A stretch of DNA of 64,000 nucleotides from Ustulina deusta (lineage: Eukaryota > Ascomycota > Sordariomycetes > Xylariales > Xylariaceae). Of this stretch, positions 11,806 through 22,159 are shown in pieces. The position numbers and the translations under genes were made by a program. The stretch covers positions 620,001-684,000 of the forward strand of contig JAJNNX010000013.1 in NCBI GenBank assembly GCA_023159155.1, given 5' to 3'. The notes below the pieces were generated by a model that saw only the letters and a program-made list of their open reading frames with translations, was not told the origin of the DNA and did not search any database. The first letter of the stretch is position 1. Every line of letters starts with the position of its first letter.

Positions 11806-13504
11806 TTATGCCTTCCACCACTCTCCGCCAACCCATCGGTTAAAGAAGTCAAGAGATGCTGTGGGCTGGTTGAATGGGACCATATGACCAGCCTGGTAAA
11901 TGCGCATAAAGGTGAAGTTGCCGCTGCTCTTCACCTGACCATACGAGTCGTTCTCGAGCAAGAGTTCCTTTAACTCCACGCCGTTGTAGTCTTTCTGACC
12001 AGGCCATTCAAGTGCTTCCGTCCATTCCTTGTTGCCGAGCCAGTTGCAGATGTAATCAGCGTCACCAGCGTAGATGAGAACCGGGATCTGCTTCAGGAGG
12101 CCCGGAACCAGGCGATGGAACGGCTTTCCCCAGTCACCTTGGAACACAAAGTTTCGGTTGATGTCGGTGTTACAACTTGAGTAGTCATCCACCTCGGCAC
12201 CGACTGCCTTCATTACTGCGTTCTGATTCAGATATTCAGAAATCCATGCTGTTTCGGTGTAGCACAGGTTCTCCCGGTCTTTGCACTCCTCGCGAATGTC
12301 GTAGACGTTCATTCCCGACCGCTGATATGGACCAATTAGAGCATTATTACAATAGATCGTAGCAGGGACACAGTTCCACGCGCTTTCCGTATTGTAGCAG
12401 GACCTGAGGAGCGACTGACAGCGCGGAAGAGAGTTGTCCATTGACTGGCATTCACTTGGTTCCAGAACTGCCTTGTAGCCGCCCGAGCCACAAGCCATTG
12501 GGCGGTACTGAGTATATTGGGAGAGGGGGTCTGTAAGACCATTGCCAATGGCAATGCTCTGGAGATTAATGTTTCGATTCTTGTGGGACAGGATCTCGGT
12601 AGCGAATACTGGAATGTAATGGCCAGCATAGGATTCTCCGAAGATATGGAATGGTTGTTCAGTATATTCGGGAAATTGTTCGAAGAAGAGAGTCAAGAGG
12701 GCATAGACGTCCTTGCTAGCCGCTACAGTGTTCGAGACGGAGCCACTGCTGTAGGAGTAGCCAACGTTGACGGGTTGGTCGAGGAAGATGACGGAGGCGT
12801 TGCTGTTCCATGAGTAGTCATTGAATTTGGGTGAACCATTCTTATCGACACTAGATGGGCCAAGTTCCATGAAGAGACCCATCATTGATGAACAGCCGGG
12901 TCCACCGTTCAGCCATAGGACAACAGGATCGTTCTTTGGGTCGTTGCGCGATTCGAAGAACCCTTCCTACCCGTCAGTAATCGTTGTAATAACACCTTGG
13001 GGTTTTCCTTAACTCACAGTAGAAGAGATGCTTATCGTTCTCATTATCATCAAGGTAGCCGCTGTATTGCTTCACCTTATCAATGCCGAGGGATGAAGGG
13101 TCCACAGCCTTGACACGGAGATCGTAGGATTCAACCGGACCGTCTACCTTGCGGTGCTTTACACCGTCGGTCTCAACCCACATGCTTTGCACGTCGGCAC
13201 CTCTGACGATATGGTCCCATTCGCTGTCCGGTTTGCGGGTATGTGGCTTCGGGCGGGAGATAAGGTTGCTCGCCTTCTCTACGAAGCCAGGAACCAACAG
13301 ACTCATTTCGTCCCAGAGACCCCTGGCTGCGGCAGGCATCTCCCCGAAAGCCTCGGTGATATGCTCGAGAGGATTCCTGATGGCATCGCTGACATGCTCT
13401 AGAGGTTGTTGGGCTGCATGACCGAAGTTGGCGAGGACTTTCTGCTCCTGGGCGAGAGCAGCCGTAGAAGCGCCCAGCAACAGTGCCTGTGCGGCTACTC
13501 TCAT
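11806..13504 (-). CDS. CPY: Vacuolar carboxypeptidase Y (serine carboxypeptidase, S10)
   Basis: Vacuolar serine carboxypeptidase that releases C-terminal residues from peptides. Exon 1 is 13018-13504 and exon 2 is 11806-12962. The intron 12963-13017 has a GTGAGT donor and a CTGAC branch site. Its acceptor is AAG rather than the usual CAG/TAG, chosen because only it restores [12 protein letters not shown]. The product is 547 residues, the usual CPY length. It opens with a signal peptide ([18 protein letters not shown]) and a propeptide of about 100 residues. Catalytic residues are Ser273 in GESYAGH, Asp463 in [14 protein letters not shown] and His522 in YQAGHMVPF. The oxyanion and substrate loop [10 protein letters not shown] follows the splice junction. 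Several N-glycosylation sequons are visible (NAS, NFT, NDS). Confidence 0.95.
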
Positions 13505-14353
13505 GGTGGGTAGCTGCCTCGGACAGCTGCTACAGAGAGATAATAGTCGAGGAAAGGGGATGAAGGAATATGATAAACAATTAGTGATGGAGAAGGTTGA
13601 TGATGATGATGATGATGATGAGGATGATAATGATGAAGAGGAAGAAGGTTAAGAGAAAGATGTAGGAGTCCCAGCAGGAAGGCAGGTAGGTTAGGTCGTG
13701 TTGAGAGATGACGAAACTAAGCCCCGATGTCCGGGGTAGGGACCTGTGAGGACCTGTGAGGACCTGACTGGCAGCCAAGTCACGGAGCCTGCATTGTCCA
13801 GCCAACCCTGGCCAGCCCTGATGCCTGGCTTGGCTAGCGGGCCGAGGTTGTGACCAAGCCAAGTCATTGATTATCAGAGAGGAGCAGAAATCACACCTAT
13901 TCTCAGTGTAGCACGGAGGCAGATATGCTAGCAAGGAACCTTCCCTATCCGGAACTAACTACGACCTAGGTACCGTATCTGACACAGGCCAGGCACGAGG
14001 GACACGCCTGACGGACGAGTCAAGACGCCATGCAGGCAGCCTGAGCTGGCAGACTGGGTCGCGTGCCTGATAAAGGAGGGGCTAGCAGTGCGATAAGGGT
14101 ACCACCCTATAAGAGCAAAAGACCTTTTAAGTTTATACCTTTAAAAGCGCCGCCAACACATCGCTTACCCATTCTAGGTAGCGCGAGGGGGAGGGTATAG
14201 GAGACAGTCACAGTAATGATCACGAACTTTGGACTATCATATATATTTTTTAAAACGTTCTTTATTTTTTAAGACAATTATAGTGCTAGTCTTGTATATA
14301 AAACTGGGTTTTTTGTTGAAATAATGTTTTTTGGAAAATAGTTACAAAAAATG

Positions 14354-14416
14354 GAGACAATCACAGCTATTTCGAGACAATCACAGCTCTTCAAGACCGT
14401 CACAGCTATTCGAGAC
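14354..14416. repeat. Short tandem repeat, GAGACAATCACAGCT-type unit
   Basis: Three successive units of about 20 bp share the core GAGACAATCACAGCT with drift (the third reads AGACCGTCACAGCT). A related word, GAGACAGTCACAG, occurs about 150 bp upstream. The surrounding sequence is AT-rich and non-coding. Confidence 0.65.
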
Positions 14417-15360
14417 CATACCCATACAGACCTATCTAGCCCATACTGACCTACCTAGCCATATGGACCCCCCGCTCCCCTCCAACCAAACTACAATTGC
14501 AACCACCTTCAACCACCACTTACACCTACCACTTACAACCACTTGCAACTGCCATATTTCTACAGAAACAGAGGCCTTATATTATTTAATTATAGTACTT
14601 TCTTTTCACGCGTGACTAACCCGTAGTCTAATAGTAATACTTTGTAACCGTAAACTATAGACTTGTAGTTCGAACCTACCTAGCTAGCTATAACTGTCTA
14701 CTATAACATCGTAACTGTAAACTGTAATATTATAACCGTAGATTGTAACGCTGTGACAAAAAAGGACCGAATAAATAAAATAAAAAATTTTAGAGATTAT
14801 CTCTAATTTTTAGAAACTATGTTGCAAGTCCGAGACTACCTTAGGATAGTGACTCTATTACAACTAAGGTGTTCAAAAGAATATCATATTTCTGAGACTG
14901 TCTCCAAAGTCTGTAACCATCTTGGTGATCGTCTCCTATACCCCCCTCCTCGTGCTAATGTATCTCCCTACCCAAGTACAGAAATCCACACAGGCAACCT
15001 ATAAACAACCATCGAGCAACATTTTCTGCTGTGGTTCAGCAAGGGGAGCCCGCATTTTGAAGGTTCCGCTAATGCCAGGTCGTCAGCCTTGATTCCCGTT
15101 CAATACATTGTCTTCACCTACTGCATACTTCTACCCATACTTCACCATAACATTTCCCTAGCGAAGGACAGAACCAGATAAGGTTCCCGCACCATTAAAA
15201 CCAAGATTCCGGCCACCACTTAACATCCACTTTATCACGAATTGTTGTGGGCTGGATAAGATGGCAAAAACCCGGACGTGTTGGATGTGCTGGAAGAAGA
15301 CCAGCGTTTTGACTGCTAAGGCCCTGCTCTACCTTATCGTCTGTCATTATTTTATAAATA

Positions 15361-15627
15361 ATGGGACGATTTACGATACGCATTGGTTCTTCCGGGATTT
15401 TTTTCTGGCTAGTTTACTTCACTATTGTTTTTATTATTATGGTCGTAATAATGAATCTTGTTTTCCGGCCTACGTGGTATGATGAAGAGTTCCCAGATGA
15501 ACACTGCCATATTCTGGATACACGCGATAAAATGGCACGGGAACATGCACGGATGACGGAGCGAATTGTTGAAACAGGAGACCAGCTACGAGCCCAACTA
15601 TTCTTTCTAGCGGCTGGTGGTGGATAA
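15361..15627 (+). CDS. Possible small single-pass membrane protein (weak candidate)
   Basis: An uninterrupted 88-codon frame beginning MGRFTIRIGSSG. One strong hydrophobic segment (about residues 13-35, GIFFWLVYFTIVFIIMVVIM) is followed by a charged, helix-prone tail rich in Asp, Glu and Arg. The arrangement would make sense as a small membrane protein. No homologue is recognised, there is no splice evidence, and the surrounding sequence looks non-coding. It may be chance. Confidence 0.2.
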   Translation: MGRFTIRIGSSGIFFWLVYFTIVFIIMVVIMNLVFRPTWYDEEFPDEHCHILDTRDKMAREHARMTERIVETGDQLRAQLFFLAAGGG

Positions 15628-16802
15628 GATGGGGACATGATCCATGGTTGGCGTCGTTCACATTCCATGATGGATAGGATGGATTTCTGGTCTATGGTAA
15701 ACTAGCATCTATAGTTTACAACACTCCTCCAGGTGGCTGGGTCGACTGGCTACGCCGGGTCTTACATAAAGCTATTCCCACTGCCAGTGTAGCCACATTA
15801 AAGCTATAGGAACATGATCCGAACGATTATTTATCTATATTATTGTGTCCTTTCATTCTAGCCGACTGCTCGTTCTTATGCTGTTGTACTAAAAGAGAGA
15901 GAGAGAGAGAAGAGAAACATCCTCAATCTGCAATCCTGTTGGCGCCTCACTTCGTAAGTTTTAGTAGTGCCTTCTAATATAGACCCTGCCCTCCCTCTAT
16001 ACGGAACTGGCCATCAAGCCAATGCCGCCTTCGCCGATGCGTGGCAGATCTGTAGGCAGTTCTTTCCAAGGTACGTCGGCACGCCCTATCGTTCAAGCAC
16101 CAAACGAGGTCACATACAGGAAAGGGGCGCTTAAGGTCTGACGATGACCTAAACTCGGAAACTGTGGGTTCTCTCTACCGGTCTGACAAAAATAGATAGG
16201 TAACAATATTCGCAAACAGTCAGAATTCCCTGAACTCGCAGGTACTAACATCTCGCAAGCTCACAATTACTGTTGCGGTCTGCGCTCTCTAGCCAAAATT
16301 TTATAGGAGCTGGAACCAAGATGCGGTCTCTGACCAGAACCTTCCTGACCTCCGTCTCTTGGCCACGTCTTCGTTGCAAGCGTGCGAACTTTGAGGTAAA
16401 GGCACGGTCCGTGGCTTTTAAAGAGCTAGGCGACGGCAAGGCTTGCATGACGTCAATGACTATTCTCCGAATGCTAGAGAATCACGACTGTTGCTGAGAT
16501 GGAGAGACGGCGTCAGGAAAGAGAGAACAGGTGTAAGATGACGAGGGAGGGCTGGGCCTCGCTGGGCCTCGCCAGCTAGATGCGCCGCCATGAATGCGTG
16601 CGCGTGGGGCGTATCGAGGTGCCTAAAAACTGAAAACCGAACGAAGGAGACTAAGACGGTCGTAAAGTAAGGCTCGGTGTCAGAGCCGGCGTCAGTCAAT
16701 CTGGGGCCGATATAACGCCGCCAAGAGGAGCTGGTACCCAGGAATCCCACACGAGCCGAGACTCGAGTCGGAAATTTGACGTGATTAGTCGCCAAACAAA
16801 AA

Positions 16803-16921
16803 ACATACAACACCAGGGATTCGCTGGTCGTCACCGACCCAACTACTAATCTAGCGGTATCTGGCTTAGCTACAGGGGAGCGAACGGGACCCGGCGTTCT
16901 CCAGATCCTATGGTCGTATGT
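16803..16921 (-). rRNA. 5S rRNA: 5S ribosomal RNA gene
   Basis: Read on the minus strand, the 119-nt sequence starts ACATACGACCATAGG and ends GTTGTATGT, so helix I closes perfectly. It contains the invariant fungal blocks TTAGTAGTTGGGT and ACCAGCGAATCCC. The internal A-box-like (GCTAAGCC) and C-box regions used by TFIIIA/TFIIIC are present. Six T residues follow at the 3' end (complement of 16798-16803), a Pol III terminator. Compared with the common Pezizomycotina 5S type, several stems differ on both sides while keeping their pairing. This suggests a functional variant copy rather than a pseudogene. Dispersed single 5S genes are normal in filamentous ascomycetes. Confidence 0.92.
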
Positions 16922-17492
16922 GTTTGATCTTGCCATTAATTGAGACTATATCTCAAATGAGAGGCCCTCATTCGTAATTCCTGCTTTTTTCGGCTGCTCC
17001 ACTACAACTTGTTACATTATTCTCGATAGGAAGGGAAAAGAGAGTTAGGAAGAAAAAAAAAAGACGAGGCAGCCTGCTCTTCTTGTTGAGTACCATAGTT
17101 AATATAGACGGGTGAGTAACTATTAGTACCCAGGTACCTACTAAGAGATCATGACCTACATATATACATGTGTACCTTAAGTAGCACCTAATTTTTACAC
17201 AAAGCCACCCGTACAACGCCACATCTAGGTATCCGATTATAGGGTGGTAGAATTCACCAGGTTAATGCCTTCCCAGGAATAAGAATGAATAGCTATGTTT
17301 GTAGTCTTTCGATGGGGGGGTTATTGAATCGCTAGAAATGTTCTAACTTGATTCCACCCAGATTATTTAAGTACCTAGGTAGGTATCTCGGTTAGCACTT
17401 GCTTGGGACTCGGTAAGACTGTGACATTGCAGTATATGGCTACCGAACAAAAGCTAGATCCCAACCTCGCAAGTCTGATAGCTTTGCCTTAA
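16922..17492. other. Intergenic region between the 5S and tRNA genes
   Basis: AT-rich, with an A-run near 17053-17063 and TACCTAGGTAGGTA motifs near 17370. No gene is seen. Confidence 0.45.
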
Positions 17493-17580
17493 AGTCGTAT
17501 GGTCTAATGGTTATGATTTCTCGTTCACAGATGTGTACATTGTCCCGAGAAGGTTCCGTGTTCGATCCACGGTACGACTA
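17493..17580 (+). tRNA. tRNA-Val (anticodon CAC) with a 15-nt intron
   Basis: Folds as a complete cloverleaf: acceptor AGTCGTA/TACGACT, D arm GTCT with loop AATGGTTA, anticodon stem TCTCG/CGAGA, T arm CCGTG-TTCGATC-CACGG, discriminator A73. The anticodon loop TTCACA is interrupted after position 37 by an intron at 17530-17544, the canonical site. CACA of the loop can pair with TGTG inside the intron, as expected for a tRNA splicing substrate. The spliced tRNA is 73 nt. A-box (TGGTCTAATGG) and B-box (GTTCGATCC) are present, and a TTTTT Pol III terminator lies at 17591-17595. CAC reads GUG, so valine. The A1-U72 closing pair is unusual for tRNA-Val. Confidence 0.85.
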
Positions 17581-17590
17581 TGTTTCGTCC

Positions 17591-17595
17591 TTTTT
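17591..17595 (+). terminator. Pol III terminator of tRNA-Val
   Basis: Run of five T residues ten bases after the tRNA 3' end. Confidence 0.7.
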
Positions 17596-18742
17596 GCAAC
17601 CACAACATGGTTGGGACGCTTTAACACCATTAGTGATTGGCCGAATGTAGGCCCCCTCTACGCAACCTAAACACAAACCATCCATCATAGAGTATAATAT
17701 ACTGACTGCTCTGCTTTGGTGTTCCTCTCCTCCTCTCTTTTAATAGTCATAACGTTATCGGCCATACATACATATATACAGTTAGAGTTTCTATGTCCCT
17801 TAGTCATCTGTTGCCACATTCTTTCTCTCCATGTATTCCTGCCCACCAAGGCGGTAGGTAGGTAATAACCTCCGCACTACTGCATTCCTACATCCGGGAT
17901 ATAGCACTAAAGAGTCTACGCCCGCCATCGCTTTTGCAAACGACGGATCACATATCCAGATCGCCCTCCCTTACAACTCCCGTACAACGCCATCCACTAT
18001 CGCCGCCACCAAAATACCGAGTTTCCAAGGATCAAGCAGAACCAAGGTACTTCTTGATGAGGCCTGCAAGCACTTTACGTAAGGAACTCGTGTCTTATTG
18101 GATTCTTCTTTTGCGACATAACTAGTTCCCCGGGCAGTGACCGTGACGCATGTATTGCCCTACGGGTATGTCGAACACATGTGAAGTAGTCTGTTACATT
18201 ATCATGAAGAACGCCAACAAGGTTCTTTCCTAGCCGAAGCAGCACCTACATAGTGAGGTGGATTGGACAAGGAGCTCTTCGACAGCTTGATTCAAAAGAC
18301 TGCATTTTGATTGGTCGGAGCTCAAGAAAGAGCTACAGAGGTATATCCTGTTTAGGACACGTCTTTATCGTGCCAGACAAGAAGCTCCCCGATTACATCA
18401 GTACTCTGTCATCGACATCGACGAAAAGTGAAGTCATCAGAAACTCCACATGACCTTGCTTGTCGATTGTATGGGGAATGCCGCATTCCCGCAAGAAAAG
18501 AAAAAAAAGAAAGCATTCTTCGGCACTAGACAAGACGGCTTGTTGTGGCAAGTCTCACGATGAAAGGTGACGTCAATAATGCGATGTCCCGCCCCTATTG
18601 TTTCTACAATTATTAAAGACATGCTATGCTCTCTTTTACATAGAGTTTTTAAAACTCAGCACCTCCTAAATTTCCCAATCAGTTCATTTGACCTGTTTCT
18701 CGGAACCACCACTAACTACAGGTACCCATCTTTGATCTGTCG
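17596..18742. other. 5' flank of the catalase gene
   Basis: About 1.1 kb without a recognisable gene. It holds a purine-rich run near 18493-18512 and pyrimidine-rich sequence near 17716-17740. Short frames here show no family features. Confidence 0.45.
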
Positions 18743-21446
18743 ATGTCGACTGTAGATAAAATCAAGAACATGATTTCCGGCGAGAAGGGGCGAAAGATCG
18801 CTCAACTGGACTCGGTCACCCACACCGTTTCCAAAAACGACCGAATCACTACCGATTTTGGTGTAAAGGAGCTGACTGCGGATGAGTGGCTCAGGGTGAG
18901 TCGAGATGACAAGATTGGTCCCATGCTACTTGAAGATAGCTATGCGCGAGAAAAAGTACGTGTTTCCCCTACCGAATAACACCGCGTTCAGCCTAGACTA
19001 ACTAGGTCAGATTCACAGATTCGATCACGAGAGAATCCCTGAGCGAGTCGTCCACGCCCGTGGTGCTGGTGCATTCGGCAATTTTAGATTGTTCGAGAGC
19101 GCAGAAGATGTAACATTCGCCCCCGTTCTAACAGACACATCGAGAGAGACGCCCGTTTTCGTTCGATTCTCCACAGTCCAGGGTTCGAGGGGCAGCGCCG
19201 ATACTGTTCGTGATGTTAGAGGCTTCGCAGTCAAATTTTACGTAAGTTCTTGCAGTTATCATCTTGTTTTGGTGACTTTTAGAGGGTGAAGGCTTCTTTT
19301 CGGGACACAATCATATCTTGCAGCCTGTTTGAAGCACTCACCGGATACACTCAAATTTGCAACTACTGACCCGGATTGCTGGCAGACCAACGAAGGAAAT
19401 TGGGACATAGTTGGAAATAATATTCCGGTCTTTTGTGAGTATACGGCCTCATATCGGTTTCATGTGTTTTTATATCACAGATTCACATCCTTTCCAATAC
19501 CCCTCAACAATCCCCGCGGTAACAAAATGGTTCATCATTAAGGGTATTATAGCATTCAACTAACACGTCAAATAGTCATTCAAGATTCCATCAAATTTCC
19601 GGATTTCATCCATAGTGTAAAACCGTGAGTAATTCTCGGAGTCATATTCGTCCTGCTCTAGCCCCTTCTAGAGCAGGAAGGTCCCTTTTCAGGCCAAATC
19701 CATGTTTTGAAAACTTCCAACGACCTCGAAACCCTCCAGACCACGCTCAGACTCGCAATTACTGACCCCGAGTGTTGTAGCGAGCCTCACAATGAGGTTC
19801 CCCAGGGCCAATCGGCACACAATAACTTCTGGGACTTTGTGTACATGCACGAAGAAGCCACCCACATGTACATGTGGGCAATGTCTGACAGAGCAATACC
19901 TCGCTCATTCCGCATGATGCAGGGATTTGGGGTTAACACATTTACACTCATCAATAAGAAGGGCGAGCGTCATTTCGTCAAGTTCCACTTCACCCCAGAA
20001 CTTGGTGTCCATTCATTGGTGTGGGATGAGGCATTAAAGCTGGCTGGTCAGGACCCCGACTTCCACAGGAAGGATTTGTGGGAAGCTATTGAGAACGGCG
20101 CGTATCCGAAGTGGAAATTCGGTATTCAGACTATCCCGGAATCTAGGGAGCACGATTTTGATTTTGACATCTTGGACGCTACTAAGGTTTGGCCGGAGGA
20201 TCTTATACCTGTTCGATACATTGGCGAACTGGAACTCAACCGCAATGTTGATGAATTCTTCCCTCAGACTGAACAAGTTGCATTTTGTACTGCTCACATG
20301 GTTCCTGGTATTGGGCACTCGGACGATCCCCTCCTACAGGGCCGCAGCTTCAGCTATTTTGATACCCAGTTATCACGCTTGGGCATTAATTGGCAGGAAC
20401 TGCCAATCAACAGGCCGGTGTGCCCAGTCATGAACTTCAACCGCGATGGCCAAGGGCGACACACGATTACTAAAGGGACAGTTAACTACTGGCCGAACAG
20501 ATTTGAGGTCCGCCCTCCGGCCACCCTTCAAGAAGGGGCATACCAAGACCCTCCCCAAAGTGTACAGGGTATCAAGGTTAGGACCAAGAGCGCCAAGTTC
20601 AGAGAACACTTCAATCAAGCACAGTTATTTTACAACAGCCTGACGCCCCCAGAGAAGAAGCATGCCGCGGCAGCTTTCGCCTTCGAATTGGATCACTGTG
20701 ACGATCCTATTGTGTACGAACGCATGTCTCAGCGGCTGGCAGATATTGACCTTGAGCTTGCCCAAACCGTCGCCGAAATGGTTGGCGGTACCAAGCCAAC
20801 GAAGGCAACAAGAGTCAATCATGGGAAGACGGCCAAGAATCTAAGTCAGACCGAGATTCAGCCCACCAAGCCCACAATAGCGACCCGTCGAGTTGCTATC
20901 ATCATCGCCGATGGTTTCGACAAGGTTGCTTATGACGCTATCACAACAGCCCTGAAGGCCTCGAGCGCCCTACCATTTACCATCGCTCCCCGGCGGTCGG
21001 AGATCTTCCCCGGGGGCGTCGAGAAGACATCGGGTAACGGTGTGCAGCCTGATCACCATCTCGAGGGCATGCGCTCTACCATGTTCGATGCAATTTTTGT
21101 GCCAGGAGGTTCCGGGTCGATCCAGACACTCCAGAAGAGCGGTCGAGCGATCCACTGGCTCCGCGAAGCCTTTGGCCACCTGAAGGCTATTGGCGCAACT
21201 GGGGAAGCTGTTCAATTGCTCACGCAGGCATTGCTGCTGCCCGATGTTGAGATGTCCAACAATGATAAGGTTGTTGAATCTTATGGCGTGGTGACGATGG
21301 CTAAACTCTCGCCTGACAGCTTGAAGGGTGCCGTGACGATCGCCAAGGAGGGCGCCGGTTTCTTGCAGAAGTTTTGGTATCAGATTGCACAACATAGGAA
21401 TTTCGCGAGAGAACTGGATGGATTGAACTCTCAGGTGGCATATTAA
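18743..21446 (+). CDS. Large-subunit (clade 2) catalase, intracellular CatA/Cat-1 type
   Basis: Heme catalase that decomposes hydrogen peroxide. Exons are 18743-18955, 19011-19241, 19386-19434, 19576-19624 and 19781-21446, giving 735 residues, typical for large-subunit catalases. Catalytic His86 lies in [11 protein letters not shown] and Asn159 in [10 protein letters not shown]. The heme-ligand Tyr373 lies in [13 protein letters not shown]. From about residue 549 a DJ-1/PfpI-like domain follows ([11 protein letters not shown], then IFVPGGSGS). Its elbow reads IGATGEAV with no nucleophilic Cys, as usual in these catalases. No signal peptide is present ([16 protein letters not shown]), suggesting the cytosolic, conidial-type branch. 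Introns 2-4 (144, 141 and 156 bp) are much longer than intron 1 (55 bp) and flank two 49-bp exons. Introns 2 and 4 have similar 3' parts (see findings). Confidence 0.95.
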
Positions 21447-22159
21447 TGAAAATTGGAGTGTATGATGTATTTCGTAGCTGTAGTCGTCAGGGTCAATCAA
21501 GTAGTAACATAGTAAAAAAGAGGGTTGGTCTGCGCTATGCGATATCACATGAGATACATACTATATGCACTAAGAGTTAATCAGAAACATATGGACATGA
21601 TAATTTATTTTCTATATCACTCTAGACCACACTGCTTGAAGAATTAAGTGATTCGAATTGACACAAAATATACTAACTAACTTCTCCTCTCAAACCCCTA
21701 TCCACTCCGCATCTCTCGGCTCCTCGCCCTTGCATACTTCCCCTCATGTAAGTCCATGGATACCAAGGTGAGCAGCCTATAGGCGAGGGTTGCTCATATT
21801 ATTTCAAATGTCGTAGACGAGAAGCACAGCGAGATACCTAGTAGAATAGCTACGCTCGATTTCATTTGTCCATGCGCGTATCTCATACACACATCGACAG
21901 ATAGTCATCTTCTGTTTCTAGAAGCTCGCTTGATGATGGTGCTCCAACTTCGGCTCTTTGATTGCTCGTAAATTTCTATGCTATGTGTTCGATCGGGTTG
22001 ATGGCCTGCCTCTTTCTTTCCTACTTTGAATTTGCGTAGAATCTCTAGAATCAGTCAGTCCTTCCAGTTTTCCCCCTTCTCTTTCACCCAGTTCTACCTA
22101 GCCCGTAGTCTAACTAACCTTGGGAGTAATTGGGACGACAAGCATATATCATTGGCATT
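21447..22159. other. Catalase 3' flank and alcohol dehydrogenase promoter
   Basis: 713 bp, AT-rich at first and then pyrimidine-rich near 21690-21730 and 22040-22090, as in fungal promoters. No gene is seen. Confidence 0.45.

Larger units (their letters stand above)
13505..16802. other. Gene-poor region with several short repeats
   Basis: The upstream flank of carboxypeptidase Y carries an impure GAT run at about 13595-13650 and GACCTGTGAG repeated at about 13739-13768. Roughly 14220-14800 is AT-rich with short imperfect repeats. A duplicated GCTGGGCCTC word lies at about 16550-16572. An 88-codon frame at 15361-15627 is listed separately. No confident gene is seen. Confidence 0.45.

Noticed and set aside
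14331..14615. 94-codon frame in the AT-rich repeat region
   Set aside because: Built on short tandem repeats; no domain.
16460..16936. 158-codon minus-strand frame
   Set aside because: It overlaps the whole 5S rRNA gene; part of its translation is simply 5S sequence.
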